A stretch of 64,000 nucleotides of DNA from Candidatus Hamiltonella defensa 5AT (Acyrthosiphon pisum) (GCF_000021705.1 NC_012751.1:310001-374000); one strand, 5' to 3'; counted from the first letter of the stretch, positions 37,289-46,347 are shown. Numbers and translations are program-made. Notes: a model not told the origin generated them from the sequence alone.

Positions 37289-37627
37289 ATTTTTTATGTT
37301 TTATCCTTGTACTTGTTTTTTAGATCGCCTAAAAACATTTTTTATCGGATCTATGTAACCGAGGCCAAAGATCTGATTTAACGGGCGGTGCATACTAACG
37401 AAAGTGTTGAACACAAGCAATACCCATTTATTTAATCTCACGAAGTGAGATCCACTTTCATTCTTTTAAATTTAACAATCATATCTCAACATAGAGCCTA
37501 TGATTCGTATTATTGTACCCTGTCACTCCAACCTGTTCTCTTACCAAGGATGATGTAAACATATATAATCAATGTATTTTTAAATAAAAAATTATTTTTC
37601 TTTATTCATCTAAAAGGTATTTAAAGC
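37289..37627. other. Divergent control region between secG and ychF
   Basis: About 339 bases without a gene. It holds a likely secG promoter (37392-37420) and a small perfect hairpin, ATCTCAC-GAA-GTGAGAT (37435-37451). pth, the usual upstream partner of ychF, is not here and I see no remnant of it. No clear ychF promoter is visible. Confidence 0.4.
37392..37420 (-). promoter_or_regulatory. Likely sigma-70 promoter of secG
   Basis: On the minus strand TTGCTT (37420-37415) and TAGTAT (37397-37392) are separated by 17 bases, a good sigma-70 spacing. The -10 lies about 104 bases upstream of the secG start. The palindromic GTGTTGAACAC (37404-37414) lies in the spacer. Confidence 0.5.
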
Positions 37628-38719
37628 ATGGGATTTAAATGTGCGATTGTGGGTTTGCCTAATGTAGGAAAATCCACTCTTTTTAATGCATTAACACAGG
37701 CGGGTATTGAAGCTGCCAACTTTCCTTTTTGTACCATAGAACCCAATAAGGGGATTGTGCCCGTCCCAGATCTTCGACTTGAGCAGCTCGAAGCGATTAT
37801 TCAGCCTAAAAGTGTTGTGCATACCCATATGGAGTTTGTGGATATCGCGGGGCTAGTGAAAGGCGCCTCCAAGGGCGATGGTTTAGGAAACCAGTTTTTA
37901 AGCCACATTCGTGAAACTGAGGCTATTGCACAGGTAGTTCGATGCTTTGATGACGATAATATTATTCATGTTGCAGGCAGAGTCAATCCTGGCGAAGACA
38001 TCGATATTATCAATACAGAATTGGCTTTGTCTGATTTGGAAACCTGTGAACGTGCACTTGATCGGATTCAAAAGAAAGCAAAAGGGGGAGATCAATCCGC
38101 TAAGATAGAATCGACAACGTTAGAAAAATGTTTAAGTTTTTTGAAACCAGGAAAGATGCTACGCACTCTCGATTTAACAAAAGAAGAAAAAAATACGGTG
38201 GCTTATCTTAATTTTTTAACCTTAAAACCAACTATGTATATTGCTAACGTCGATGAAAACGGGTTTGAAAATAATCCTCATTTAGATAAGGTTTATCAGA
38301 TTGCAGAAAAAGAAAAAGCCGTTGTGGTGTCTGTCTGTGCTGCAATAGAAGCCGATCTGATTGAACTGGAAGAAAAAGAACGCGTAGCATTTATGGCTTA
38401 CATGGGGCTTACAGAGCCCGGTTTAAATCGAGTGATTCGAGCAGGATATCAATTGTTGAATTTACAGACTTATTTTACTGCCGGTGTTAAAGAAGTGCGC
38501 GCCTGGACAATTCCTATCGGGGCAACCGCACCCCAGGCCGCGGGTAAAATCCATACCGATTTCGAAAAGGGATTTATCCGGGCTCAAACCATTTCTTTTA
38601 GTGATTTTATCGCTTTTCAGGGCGAACAGGGGGCAAAAGAATTCGGCAAAATACGTTCAGAAGGCAAAAATTATATCGTGCAAGACGGGGATATCATGAA
38701 TTTTTTATTTAATGTTTAG
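37628..38719 (+). CDS. ychF: Ribosome-binding ATPase YchF (OLA1 type)
   Basis: YchF is an Obg-family P-loop protein that prefers ATP and binds ribosomes. The 363 residues show GLPNVGKSTLFNAL (about 9-22), a switch region DIAGLVKGASKGDGLGNQFL, NVDE in place of the GTP-selecting NKxD, a coiled-coil insert and a C-terminal TGS domain (about 280-363) ending YIVQDGDIMNFLFNV. It is intact and stands apart from pth, its usual partner. Confidence 0.96.
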   Translation: MGFKCAIVGLPNVGKSTLFNALTQAGIEAANFPFCTIEPNKGIVPVPDLRLEQLEAIIQPKSVVHTHMEFVDIAGLVKGASKGDGLGNQFLSHIRETEAIAQVVRCFDDDNIIHVAGRVNPGEDIDIINTELALSDLETCERALDRIQKKAKGGDQSAKIESTTLEKCLSFLKPGKMLRTLDLTKEEKNTVAYLNFLTLKPTMYIANVDENGFENNPHLDKVYQIAEKEKAVVVSVCAAIEADLIELEEKERVAFMAYMGLTEPGLNRVIRAGYQLLNLQTYFTAGVKEVRAWTIPIGATAPQAAGKIHTDFEKGFIRAQTISFSDFIAFQGEQGAKEFGKIRSEGKNYIVQDGDIMNFLFNV

Positions 38720-38743
38720 ATGAAATTCAAACCTCTTACTGTA

Positions 38744-38770
38744 AGAGGATATTTGAGTATCCTCTTTTTT
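38744..38770 (+). terminator. Intrinsic terminator after ychF
   Basis: AGAGGATA (38744-38751), loop TTTGAG and TATCCTCT (38758-38765) are followed by TTTTT. It ends just inside the convergent pabB stop codon. The left arm can also pair with the upstream CCTCTTAC (38732-38739). Confidence 0.85.
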
Positions 38771-40151
38771 ATTTATTCAACCCAGTTTTCAACTGTGGCA
38801 GTATTCGTGCAATTTTATCTAATGTTTCTTGATATTCTGCCTGCTCTTCACTATCAGCAACAATGGCTCCTCCGGCCCAACAATGAATTTTTCCTCGTTC
38901 TGTTAATAAAGTACGGATGGTGATATTGGTGTCCATGGTGCCACAGAGACTGATATACCCCATATTACCGCAATACAGATTACGACGATGAGGCTCAAGT
39001 TCTTCGATAATTTCCATGGCCCGCACTTTAGGAACCCCAGTCACTGAACCTCCAGGAAAACACGCCCGCAATAAATCAGTACAGGTATATTCCTGACGCA
39101 GCCTGTCTGCTATGGTGCTCACCAAATGATGTACCGCTGGAAAGGTCTCAACCACAAAGAGCTCAGGCACTTTTACCGTACCTGGTTGCGCCACTCGCCC
39201 GATATCATTACGCAGCAAATCAACAATCATTAAATTCTCAGCCCGATCTTTTTTAGATGAGGCTAATCGAGAAGCTTGTTGCTCGTCCTGCGCTTTGTCT
39301 GGCAAGCGAGGCAAAGTACCTTTGACAGGCCTTGTTTGAATGTGATTATTTTTTAAATATAAGAAACGTTCTGGCGATAAGCTGAGGACCGTATTGTTAG
39401 GTAAACGCATAAAAGCAGAAAAAGGAGCTCGATTGTTTTGGCTTAAATGCAAAAACGCTTGCCATTCATCACCTTGATAATCTGCACTGAAACGCTGAGC
39501 AAGATTAATTTGGTAACAATCACCCTGATGTAAATATTTTTTTATCTGGCGAAATTTTTGACCATATGCTTCGCGAGACATACTGCTTTGCCAGCCTGAA
39601 TTGAGTTTAAAAGGTTGAGTAAAGTGAGAGGCTTTATTTTTTTGTTCTTCCAACCATTGTAAGCGTAGCTCAATATGGTTATGGCAAACTAAAGTCAACT
39701 TTTTTTTGTGATGATCAGCAATCAACGCCCAGTCATATATACCTATCGCCATATCAGGCAAATCGATATCCTTCTGATTTTTTTCTGGTAATCGTTCAAT
39801 TCTGCGCCCAAGATCATATCCAAAAAGCCCCAGTGCACCTCCAAGAAAAGGCAAATCAGACTGTGGTTCTGCTGTCAAATTCAACTTATTTAACTCTTGC
39901 TTTAAAAGCATAAAAGGATCGAGCTCGCTTTTTTCAATCACATCAGATGCCATATGAAGGTGACGAACAATTTCTGTATTTTTTTCTGAAGTCGTTAAAG
40001 TCACCAGCGGATCTGCGGCCATGATATCAAAGCGATTATGAGCGTGTTGAGCAAATCCAGAATGGAGTAAAACAGCCCAAGGCTGCCCTGAAAAAGAAGA
40101 AAAATACTGTAAAAGAGCATCGGGTTGATAATTTAATTTTTTAAAAATCAT
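38769..40151 (-). CDS. pabB: Aminodeoxychorismate synthase component I
   Basis: PabB turns chorismate and ammonia (from PabA) into aminodeoxychorismate, on the way to p-aminobenzoate and folate. The 460 residues (E. coli 453) show QINLAQRFSADY, the motif TRPVKGTLPRL with the catalytic lysine that marks PabB rather than TrpE, LRNDIGRVAQPGTV, and FPGGSVTGVPKVRAMEII. Folate supply is thus kept in this reduced genome. It is downstream of the gsp genes, read in the same direction. Confidence 0.94.
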   Translation of the reverse strand: MIFKKLNYQPDALLQYFSSFSGQPWAVLLHSGFAQHAHNRFDIMAADPLVTLTTSEKNTEIVRHLHMASDVIEKSELDPFMLLKQELNKLNLTAEPQSDLPFLGGALGLFGYDLGRRIERLPEKNQKDIDLPDMAIGIYDWALIADHHKKKLTLVCHNHIELRLQWLEEQKNKASHFTQPFKLNSGWQSSMSREAYGQKFRQIKKYLHQGDCYQINLAQRFSADYQGDEWQAFLHLSQNNRAPFSAFMRLPNNTVLSLSPERFLYLKNNHIQTRPVKGTLPRLPDKAQDEQQASRLASSKKDRAENLMIVDLLRNDIGRVAQPGTVKVPELFVVETFPAVHHLVSTIADRLRQEYTCTDLLRACFPGGSVTGVPKVRAMEIIEELEPHRRNLYCGNMGYISLCGTMDTNITIRTLLTERGKIHCWAGGAIVADSEEQAEYQETLDKIARILPQLKTGLNK

Positions 40152-40202
40152 GTGATAAACATCAAATAGGTTGTTAAAAATAAAAAAATCTCTGTTGAGA
40201 TC

Positions 40203-41048
40203 CTAAGTCGATTTTGAAAGCAGCCCCATAAAACCTGGAAACAGTAATACCGACCAACCACCCAGAGCCAGCCAAATCCCAAATGGGATCTTATCTTTTG
40301 TGCGCCCAGACAATAAAGTAAATAGTATGCCCGAGAATGACGAGATTAAAGCGACATAAATCAGATTTTGCACTCCAACCCACGCACCTAAAGCACCAAA
40401 TAGTAAAAAATCCCCCGATCCTAGCCCTTCTCGGCCAGAAAGAAATTTAAACCCCCAATATAGGCTCCATAATGCGAAATACCCTATCATGACACCGCTG
40501 ACAGCCTGGGATAAATTCAGGGGGCTGTAACCCAGTAAAGCCACCAAGAGGCCAAGCCAAAGTAAAGCGTAATTTAAAGAATTCGGAAGCCAAAGATGAT
40601 CGACGTCAATCAAACTGAGAATAATCAATAAGACGCTGCATCCCATTATCGCCATACTCCAAAAAGAAAGCCCCCAAAATATCACTGGAAGGGTAAATGC
40701 AATCCCAGTAAATAACTCTACTGCCGGATAACGAAGACCAATCTTTTTTCGACAAAATCGACATTGGCCTTTTAAATATAACCAGGAGAGCAAAGGGATC
40801 TTATCGTAAAAACGCAAAGGGGTTTGACATTCAATACAGTGCGAAGGAGGTAAAATGAAATCAAAACGTTCTGTTTTTTTAGAGGGGATCCCCAACTCAT
40901 TTTCGGCTTCAAGGCGCCAGGCGTGTTCGAGCATTTTAGGGTATCGGTAAATAACGACATTTAAAAAACTGCCGATCACAAGACCAAAAATAAAAATGAC
41001 CACAAAGATAAAAGGCATATTTTCCAACATTTTTAACTGAATCATCAT
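40203..41048 (-). CDS. gspO: Type II secretion prepilin peptidase and methyltransferase GspO
   Basis: GspO (PilD) cleaves the leader of pseudopilins and N-methylates the new end. The 281-residue membrane protein has the FVVIFIFGLVIGSFLNVVIYRYP start, the four-cysteine zinc motif CIEC...CRFC (about 72-100), and both catalytic aspartates, in LIDVDHLWLPN and GLGSGDFLLFGALGAW. The gene is intact although its cluster is decaying. It is the only whole prepilin peptidase gene in the window. It overlaps the pilotin gene stop by four bases. Confidence 0.9.
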   Translation of the reverse strand: MMIQLKMLENMPFIFVVIFIFGLVIGSFLNVVIYRYPKMLEHAWRLEAENELGIPSKKTERFDFILPPSHCIECQTPLRFYDKIPLLSWLYLKGQCRFCRKKIGLRYPAVELFTGIAFTLPVIFWGLSFWSMAIMGCSVLLIILSLIDVDHLWLPNSLNYALLWLGLLVALLGYSPLNLSQAVSGVMIGYFALWSLYWGFKFLSGREGLGSGDFLLFGALGAWVGVQNLIYVALISSFSGILFTLLSGRTKDKIPFGIWLALGGWSVLLFPGFMGLLSKST

Positions 41049-41443
41049 GGCTTTTCTGTCTTATAGAGGCAGTCTTTATAAGATAAACTCATCCTTGCAA
41101 GCGGCTTATTCCAACTTCCACTGATACTCATGTCATACTGAACATTTTGCTGGAGTACATTTAAAATCTCGTTTGAAGCACATAACTGTTTTTTATATTC
41201 TTCTAAAAATTGATCCGGTGACTTTGTAAATTCAGCGCCCTGTTCCTGCATAAATATCATGTTGATTTTGTTAGCCTGATGGTGGGCCATCATCAGCACA
41301 TAGTGCTCACTTTTGACAGGAAGATATGGTCTGATTTTATCGACCTGTTTTTTGGCAAGTGTGCTCGCAGGATCGATGGCGACAGGTTTAACACATCCAT
41401 TTAAAATAAAAATCAATAAAAAAAATATCAATTGATAAAACAT
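41045..41443 (-). CDS. Lipoprotein, probable type II secretion pilotin (GspS-like)
   Basis: A small lipoprotein of about 132 residues with signal peptide ending FILNGC (cysteine about residue 17). It has two later cysteines (KKQLCAS and YKDCLY) that could form a disulfide, as in GspS-beta/AspS pilotins, which deliver the GspD secretin to the outer membrane. The assignment rests on size, lipobox and position between gspM and gspO. The start is ATG 41441-41443 with GGAG five bases upstream. Its client GspD is not encoded in the cluster. Confidence 0.6.
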   Translation of the reverse strand: MFYQLIFFLLIFILNGCVKPVAIDPASTLAKKQVDKIRPYLPVKSEHYVLMMAHHQANKINMIFMQEQGAEFTKSPDQFLEEYKKQLCASNEILNVLQQNVQYDMSISGSWNKPLARMSLSYKDCLYKTEKP

Positions 41444-41525
41444 CAGCACTCCATTAGCTTAAAAACCCATTCAACCTGTTGAAAATCCATAAAATAGGGC
41501 GGTAAATTTTAGGGGCACTGAAACC

Positions 41526-42008
41526 TTATTTGATATCTCTGATGAATTCTAAACGCTGCACCTCTACTATCCCTGGAATGCCAGTCTCAACCAGGTCAAG
41601 ATAAGCGGTTTGTATACCGTGCCGATATTGCAGATCGAATAACCAAGAAACTAATTTTTTAAAAGACACCTCAGCGATCCAAACCCGTAATGCTTTTTCT
41701 TCCTCTTGCATTTTAATGATTTCCATACCCGCCTGAGCCGCACTCTGATGCACTATGTTCGACAGACTTTCATCAGGTAAAATGGCATTTTGATGTCTTC
41801 GGTTTAGCCATTCTTTCAGTGCCGGTTTAGCCAAATGAATTTGATGTAATAACTGACGATGTTGCTCAAGCTTTTTTTGTGCCAGTAAGATTTTTTTTTG
41901 TAAGGGTTGCCAAACAAGCGAGTAAGACAAAAATGTGAGAAGACAAAATACTCCTCCTATCAAAAAATAACGTTCTCTTAATGATAAATGATGCCATCTT
42001 TGTTTCAT
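41526..42008 (-). CDS. gspM: Type II secretion protein GspM
   Basis: GspM is a bitopic inner-membrane protein that partners GspL. The 160-residue product begins LSLRERYFLIGGVFCLLTFLSYSLVWQPL-like, giving one membrane helix (about 14-33) followed by a coiled segment and a small ferredoxin-like periplasmic domain. It follows gspL after 10 bases. No break is visible. Confidence 0.85.
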   Translation of the reverse strand: MKQRWHHLSLRERYFLIGGVFCLLTFLSYSLVWQPLQKKILLAQKKLEQHRQLLHQIHLAKPALKEWLNRRHQNAILPDESLSNIVHQSAAQAGMEIIKMQEEEKALRVWIAEVSFKKLVSWLFDLQYRHGIQTAYLDLVETGIPGIVEVQRLEFIRDIK

Positions 42009-42018
42009 CTTATGATCT

Positions 42019-43275
42019 TCATTTTGTTACTTTTAAATGATTCGCTTCCACGGTTTTGTTTTTTAAGGTGAAGGTGCTATTAACTCGTTTTTTTTCTTGT
42101 ACCAAAACGCCTTGTTCCACTGTAAATTTTTCTGAAAGACCATTGCGTAACTGTTCAAATTCAGAAAAATGATTGACTCCGATCTGCAAATATAATGAGT
42201 GATGCTCCCGGGCGTATCTTAACGCAAACCAATGCATATCTCTTGGTTGAATACGCATATTTGCGATTCCGATCGCAATTTGAGCCAAAAAATCCATCAG
42301 ATGAGGCACTTTGGGCTGTGATTTCATCTGATTTGTTAAAGCGTTAAATTGTGCTTTCAGATTGACCACTTTTTGTGGCTTGAGGAATAAGGCTTGATAA
42401 GCCTGTTCTGCTTTGATTTGCGTTTTTTTGATTTCCTGTGTTAAGCGATGGAATATCAATCCCTTCTCTATGACAGATAAAATGACAAAACAAAGGATCG
42501 CCATGCAGACCGCGGCGGCCCCTTTTAATAAAGGCATACGGATTGTCCTGTTTTGTCTGTAAGGCCCTGAGAGTAATGTGATGTTGGGAGAAAGACATCC
42601 TCTTGCCAATACTGTAAGAGCAGGGATTACAGCCCCTGCTTGCCAAAAAAAAGAAGAATCTTCAGGAGGAGAACTAAAACTACGGATATTTTGGTTGAGT
42701 GTGCTATCACGGGTCTGATCTTGCCCTGCTTTTACGAGATACAAGATGGGTAAGCATTCCTGTTCAAGTGTAAAACCTTGATAGGTTCCTTCTCTGAATA
42801 ACCAGTCGTTTCCTAATTTGACCGCCGTGATTTCTCCTTCTTGGTAAGGCAGAGCAAGCCAATCAGGTATCATTCGCGTTGCTTGCAGACCTGCATGCGC
42901 TAACCAATCCAGGCAGGTTTGTATGTAAGAATGCGCTATCACAGCAACAGTCACACGTTCTTTGACCACCTCTAATGCCACAAAATGCAATCGTTCAATA
43001 TTGTCTGCTACGCTGTCTTCCAAAAGTGCGGGTAAGGCTTGATCGATCTTTTTTTCGGCTCTTTTAGGTAAAAGGCACGATTGTATCGATACCTGTTGCC
43101 CCGGTAATAAAACCTGAATATCAGATCTTAAAGAAAGCGCTGAAAGCTCAGTGAGTTCACTGACTTGATTCAGCTTTCCATAGTCTTTAATGAGATCTTC
43201 ATTGACGGAATAATGAATCCAGTGAACCGATTGATCTGCTTTTTCCGGTAAGCGAATCACCAGGATATCCGTCAT
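42019..43275 (-). CDS. gspL: Type II secretion protein GspL
   Basis: GspL anchors the GspE ATPase to the inner membrane. The 418 residues include an actin-like cytoplasmic domain (about 1-240, with LLPGQQVSIQSCLLPKRA), one membrane helix (about 250-270) and a periplasmic ferredoxin-like domain. Its start overlaps the gspK stop by four bases. The gspE gene it would serve is missing from the cluster. The frame is intact. Confidence 0.87.
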   Translation of the reverse strand: MTDILVIRLPEKADQSVHWIHYSVNEDLIKDYGKLNQVSELTELSALSLRSDIQVLLPGQQVSIQSCLLPKRAEKKIDQALPALLEDSVADNIERLHFVALEVVKERVTVAVIAHSYIQTCLDWLAHAGLQATRMIPDWLALPYQEGEITAVKLGNDWLFREGTYQGFTLEQECLPILYLVKAGQDQTRDSTLNQNIRSFSSPPEDSSFFWQAGAVIPALTVLARGCLSPNITLLSGPYRQNRTIRMPLLKGAAAVCMAILCFVILSVIEKGLIFHRLTQEIKKTQIKAEQAYQALFLKPQKVVNLKAQFNALTNQMKSQPKVPHLMDFLAQIAIGIANMRIQPRDMHWFALRYAREHHSLYLQIGVNHFSEFEQLRNGLSEKFTVEQGVLVQEKKRVNSTFTLKNKTVEANHLKVTK

Positions 43276-44261
43276 TCCAATTCTCCTGATTGGTGTCTGA
43301 GTACATAAAATGGGCCTGAACCTTCGCGTGCTAAAAGAGAGTTTAAAACGAAGTCCTCTCCCCGACTCATGTTAATTTGAGCGCGTAACATAAAGTAATC
43401 GCTGCTCAGCGTCAGATAAGCACGAAGCTTTTGTTGTATTTTGACGTTTAATCCATCTAATTCCGGGAGACGAAATACCTCGTTCAAGTCACGCCAACCC
43501 TTTTCAGGGCGAGCCAGAAGAATCTGTTTGGCTTGGCGCAATGAAAGATGGGGCGTCAACAAAGCCGCTAAGACCTGCGCCTTATCGGGTTTAAGGGTGT
43601 TAAGGTTGAGCTGTTGAGATGAGGTCGGTAATACGCAGATGTATGTTTTTAAAAGACGATATTTTTGGGCTGTGATGCTTTTGACAACGCGTAATTCACT
43701 TTCATCCATTAAAAAACGCCCTGACGTTGAGACAGCAGGCTTTGAAAGCATAAAACTGTTGTTCACTTTGGGATCACCAGGCTCAATTTCAGGTTTAGGC
43801 CTGTTCATGAATTCCACTATGTGATTCGCCATATTCGATGCTTCATAAGGCGGAATATGGAGCATGTTAAGCAGAGCTATCAATTGTATCCTGGGCGATT
43901 TCTTTTTTTTGCTTTGAGAAAAGGGATCTATGAGCGCATTCATATTAAAACAGGTCTGAAAGTCACTGAGTTCCAAGCGGATGGAAGCCTCTTTAAGAGG
44001 ATAAACTCCGGATGATTTTGCCCAGCCCTGTGCCAAAGTGACTTCCTTTTTATGCGCTAAACTACGCGTCAATTGACTGATCGCAAGCGACTCAGCCGCG
44101 ATGGCGTACCAATAAGCTTGTTGTGATAATTTTTGAGTTTCAACTCGCCTCATATTCTGTTGTAAACGTTCAGTCATCTCGAGGGCCAATACACTAAACA
44201 CGGACAATAAGATCAATACCATCAGTAGCGCCATGCCAGGCTGTTGAAGAGATTTTTTCAT
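43272..44261 (-). CDS. gspK: Type II secretion minor pseudopilin GspK
   Basis: GspK caps the pseudopilus with GspI and GspJ. The 329-residue product has a short leader and PGMALLMVLILLSVFSVLALEM, the pseudopilin helix with G-M cleavage site (lacking the +5 glutamate, as usual in GspK). The globular part has the typical FNMNALIDPF segment and helical C-terminal LNTLKPDKAQVLAALL. It starts 85 bases after gspJ, an unusual gap in an otherwise overlapping cluster. Confidence 0.88.
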   Translation of the reverse strand: MKKSLQQPGMALLMVLILLSVFSVLALEMTERLQQNMRRVETQKLSQQAYWYAIAAESLAISQLTRSLAHKKEVTLAQGWAKSSGVYPLKEASIRLELSDFQTCFNMNALIDPFSQSKKKKSPRIQLIALLNMLHIPPYEASNMANHIVEFMNRPKPEIEPGDPKVNNSFMLSKPAVSTSGRFLMDESELRVVKSITAQKYRLLKTYICVLPTSSQQLNLNTLKPDKAQVLAALLTPHLSLRQAKQILLARPEKGWRDLNEVFRLPELDGLNVKIQQKLRAYLTLSSDYFMLRAQINMSRGEDFVLNSLLAREGSGPFYVLRHQSGELE

Positions 44262-44346
44262 TTTTTGATGAGGCTCTGTCTAAAATCGACGACAAGCGAC
44301 CATACCCAATGTTCGCATTTGGGGCGGATGAAACCCACAGCACTTG

Positions 44347-44952
44347 CTACGATTTTAAGAGTCCATACCCAGTCAGTAAAAAAATGCGCTCAACAGTGCC
44401 TTTTTGTTTGTGTTTTATCTGTAAATGCACGGCTGAAACATTTTTCGAATTCCATTCATGGATCCACTGGCGATCCTGATAAAAGCGCAGATGTAATTGT
44501 TCGACATCCGTTAATAAAACATCAATCTGTGGCTTCTGAGTTTCGGCACTTTGCCTGTTCAGCGCGTCTAAAGACCAGGTTAAGCGCTCTAGACTGTTTT
44601 TTTTGACTCGATAACCGACTTTGAAGAGGTGGCTTCTTTTCAGTGCCATGCTGGGATTTGGCAAACCTCCAGATACCATAATCATGCCTCCACTATCTGA
44701 GTCTAAAACACCAACACCTGCATGAAAATTGGATTCAGAAATATGAAAGACCATATGTGTGATATCCCTATGCAACCATTGCATGGTTTTTTGATATGCC
44801 TCTATATTTTGAGTGATCTCCATGCCTGCTTTTTGAAAGCGGGTTACACCATCCATCAGCGCATAAGCCAGCAAACTCATCAGAGAAAAAATAGAAATCG
44901 CTGTCAATAATTCCAATAATGTAAAGCCATTGGATATTGGTTTTCTTCTCAA
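44347..44952 (-). CDS. gspJ: Type II secretion minor pseudopilin GspJ
   Basis: GspJ is part of the pseudopilus tip. The 201-residue product starts with RRKPISNGFTLLELLTAISIFS, the prepilin cleavage site and helix, followed by a beta-rich domain with VGYRVKKNSLERL and QWIHEWNSKNVSAV. Its start overlaps the gspI stop by four bases. The extreme C-terminus (GYGLLKS) is not typical, and 85 non-coding bases follow, so the end may be slightly altered. Confidence 0.87.
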   Translation of the reverse strand: MRRKPISNGFTLLELLTAISIFSLMSLLAYALMDGVTRFQKAGMEITQNIEAYQKTMQWLHRDITHMVFHISESNFHAGVGVLDSDSGGMIMVSGGLPNPSMALKRSHLFKVGYRVKKNSLERLTWSLDALNRQSAETQKPQIDVLLTDVEQLHLRFYQDRQWIHEWNSKNVSAVHLQIKHKQKGTVERIFLLTGYGLLKS

Positions 44953-45349
44953 TAGAGATTCCCCCTATTGGGTTTATCTGAAACACTCAAATAAGTACGA
45001 ATTGAGGCGGATAAAACTGAAAAATCAGGGTGCAAACTCACATCCAGATCAATTGCCTGTAGTAATCTCTCTTCAGGCAAAAGCTGCACACGCCAATACC
45101 AAATACGCTTTCCCATCATCACTTTTCCATTGTGTGGCCCAGGCTTTTGCTCAGAATGAGCCAGTTTCAACAAAGCGAGTTGATTGTCGGCAACCCAACC
45201 TGCTTGCATTTTTTCTTCTAATATGGACAGATTTCGGATCTGATTTTCTTTGAATTCCAGTATCATGACCGCAGTTAAAGAAAGGATGGAGAGAGCAATC
45301 ATTATTTCTAATAAGCTGAATCCTTTTTTTTTTCGTTATGGCATTTCAT
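44949..45349 (-). pseudogene. gspI: Minor pseudopilin GspI, frameshifted in a poly-A run
   Basis: The natural start is ATG 45347-45349, overlapping the gspH stop as ATGA. From there the frame reads KCHNEKKK and then must enter GFSLLEIMIALSILS, the prepilin cleavage site and helix. The joint is a run of ten A on the coding strand (plus 45324-45333); eleven are needed. With one more A the gene would encode 133 residues. Without it, only an internal ATG (MIALS) is available, which lacks the cleavage site. Polymerase slippage on the A run could yield some correct message. Confidence 0.85.
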
Positions 45350-45876
45350 TGAATCACGCCTATGTGATTTAAGTTCATTTCCCTGTTTTCTTTCAGTTCT
45401 GCCGCCCAAATCGGCCCTTTCTGAGCATGATGAAATTCAAGCTCAAACGCAGGGATCACGCTCTGCCCTAATAGCCAGATTTGGGGTAAGGTTTTTTCAG
45501 ATATCGTTTCATCGTGCCAATCTGATTCATACGAAAAAATCTCAGGGGCATCTTCTGCTGGTTCTTCGAATGTGTGATTGAATGTGAGTCTTAAAAAGAT
45601 ATCTGGAGGCAGTGTGATTTTTTTTATTCTTTGCCACTGACCCTTTTTTCGACGCATGATTTCATATCCATCACGATAAAATCGAATGCCATGCATTTGC
45701 CCTTTGATGAAAGCCTCTTCCTGTGTAAGCTGTAACAGTCTATAAAAGCGTTTTGCTTCCTCTTTTAAGCCTGTTTTTTCTTTTCTGGGGGCTGTCATCA
45801 AAATCATGGCGCCCATCAGCCCAATCAAAAAAATCACCAGCATACTTTCTATCAATGTAAAACCGTTTGAGCCCAT
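45346..45876 (-). CDS. gspH: Type II secretion minor pseudopilin GspH
   Basis: GspH is a minor pseudopilin. The 176-residue product has MGSNGFTLIESMLVIFLIGL, a very short leader with the G-F cleavage site and the glutamate at +5, followed by a beta-rich domain with MHGIRFYRDGYEIMRR. Its start follows the gspG stop directly and its stop overlaps the gspI start. Intact. Confidence 0.9.
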   Translation of the reverse strand: MGSNGFTLIESMLVIFLIGLMGAMILMTAPRKEKTGLKEEAKRFYRLLQLTQEEAFIKGQMHGIRFYRDGYEIMRRKKGQWQRIKKITLPPDIFLRLTFNHTFEEPAEDAPEIFSYESDWHDETISEKTLPQIWLLGQSVIPAFELEFHHAQKGPIWAAELKENREMNLNHIGVIQ

Positions 45877-46347
45877 TTATTTTTGATACTCGTGTAAATT
45901 CCAGTTCCCGATGTCCGCCGCATTGCCTTCACCGCCTTCTTCTCCGTCCATGCCGAGTGAATAAATATCCATAACGCCTTTTTCCCCAGGGTGGATGTAT
46001 TGATACGGATGACCCCAGGGATCCTTGGGTAAACGTTTAATGTAACCCTGTTTTCGGTAGTGAAGCGGTTCTGGAGAGCGCATCGGCTTACTGATTAGGG
46101 ATTGCAATCCCTGCTCGGTGGTGGGATACAGATCGTTATCGAGCTTATACATATCCAGGCTGGTTTCTAACGCCACAATATCGCTGATCACCTTTTGTTG
46201 ATCCGCTTTTTCTTTATTGCCCATTAAATTAGGAATCACCAGACTGGCTAAAACACCAAGAATGACAATGACCACCATGATTTCTAACAGGGTAAATCCA
46301 CGAGCTGTTGTGTGATTTAATGACATTGTTTTTTTAAAATGATTCAT
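45877..46347 (-). CDS. gspG: Type II secretion major pseudopilin GspG
   Basis: GspG forms the body of the pseudopilus. The 156-residue product shows ARGFTLLEIMVVIVILGVLA, the cleavage site and helix, then DIVALETSLDMYKLDNDLYPTTEQGL and the calcium-loop region GHPYQYIHPG...IYSLGMDGEEGGEG. The start ATG 46345-46347 overlaps the gspF stop as ATGA, so it was coupled to gspF. An internal ATG gives a shorter leader. Confidence 0.95.
   Translation of the reverse strand: MNHFKKTMSLNHTTARGFTLLEIMVVIVILGVLASLVIPNLMGNKEKADQQKVISDIVALETSLDMYKLDNDLYPTTEQGLQSLISKPMRSPEPLHYRKQGYIKRLPKDPWGHPYQYIHPGEKGVMDIYSLGMDGEEGGEGNAADIGNWNLHEYQK

Noticed and set aside
44930..45253. 107-codon plus-strand frame over gspI and gspJ
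   Set aside because: It is a shadow of the pseudopilin genes with no ribosome binding site.
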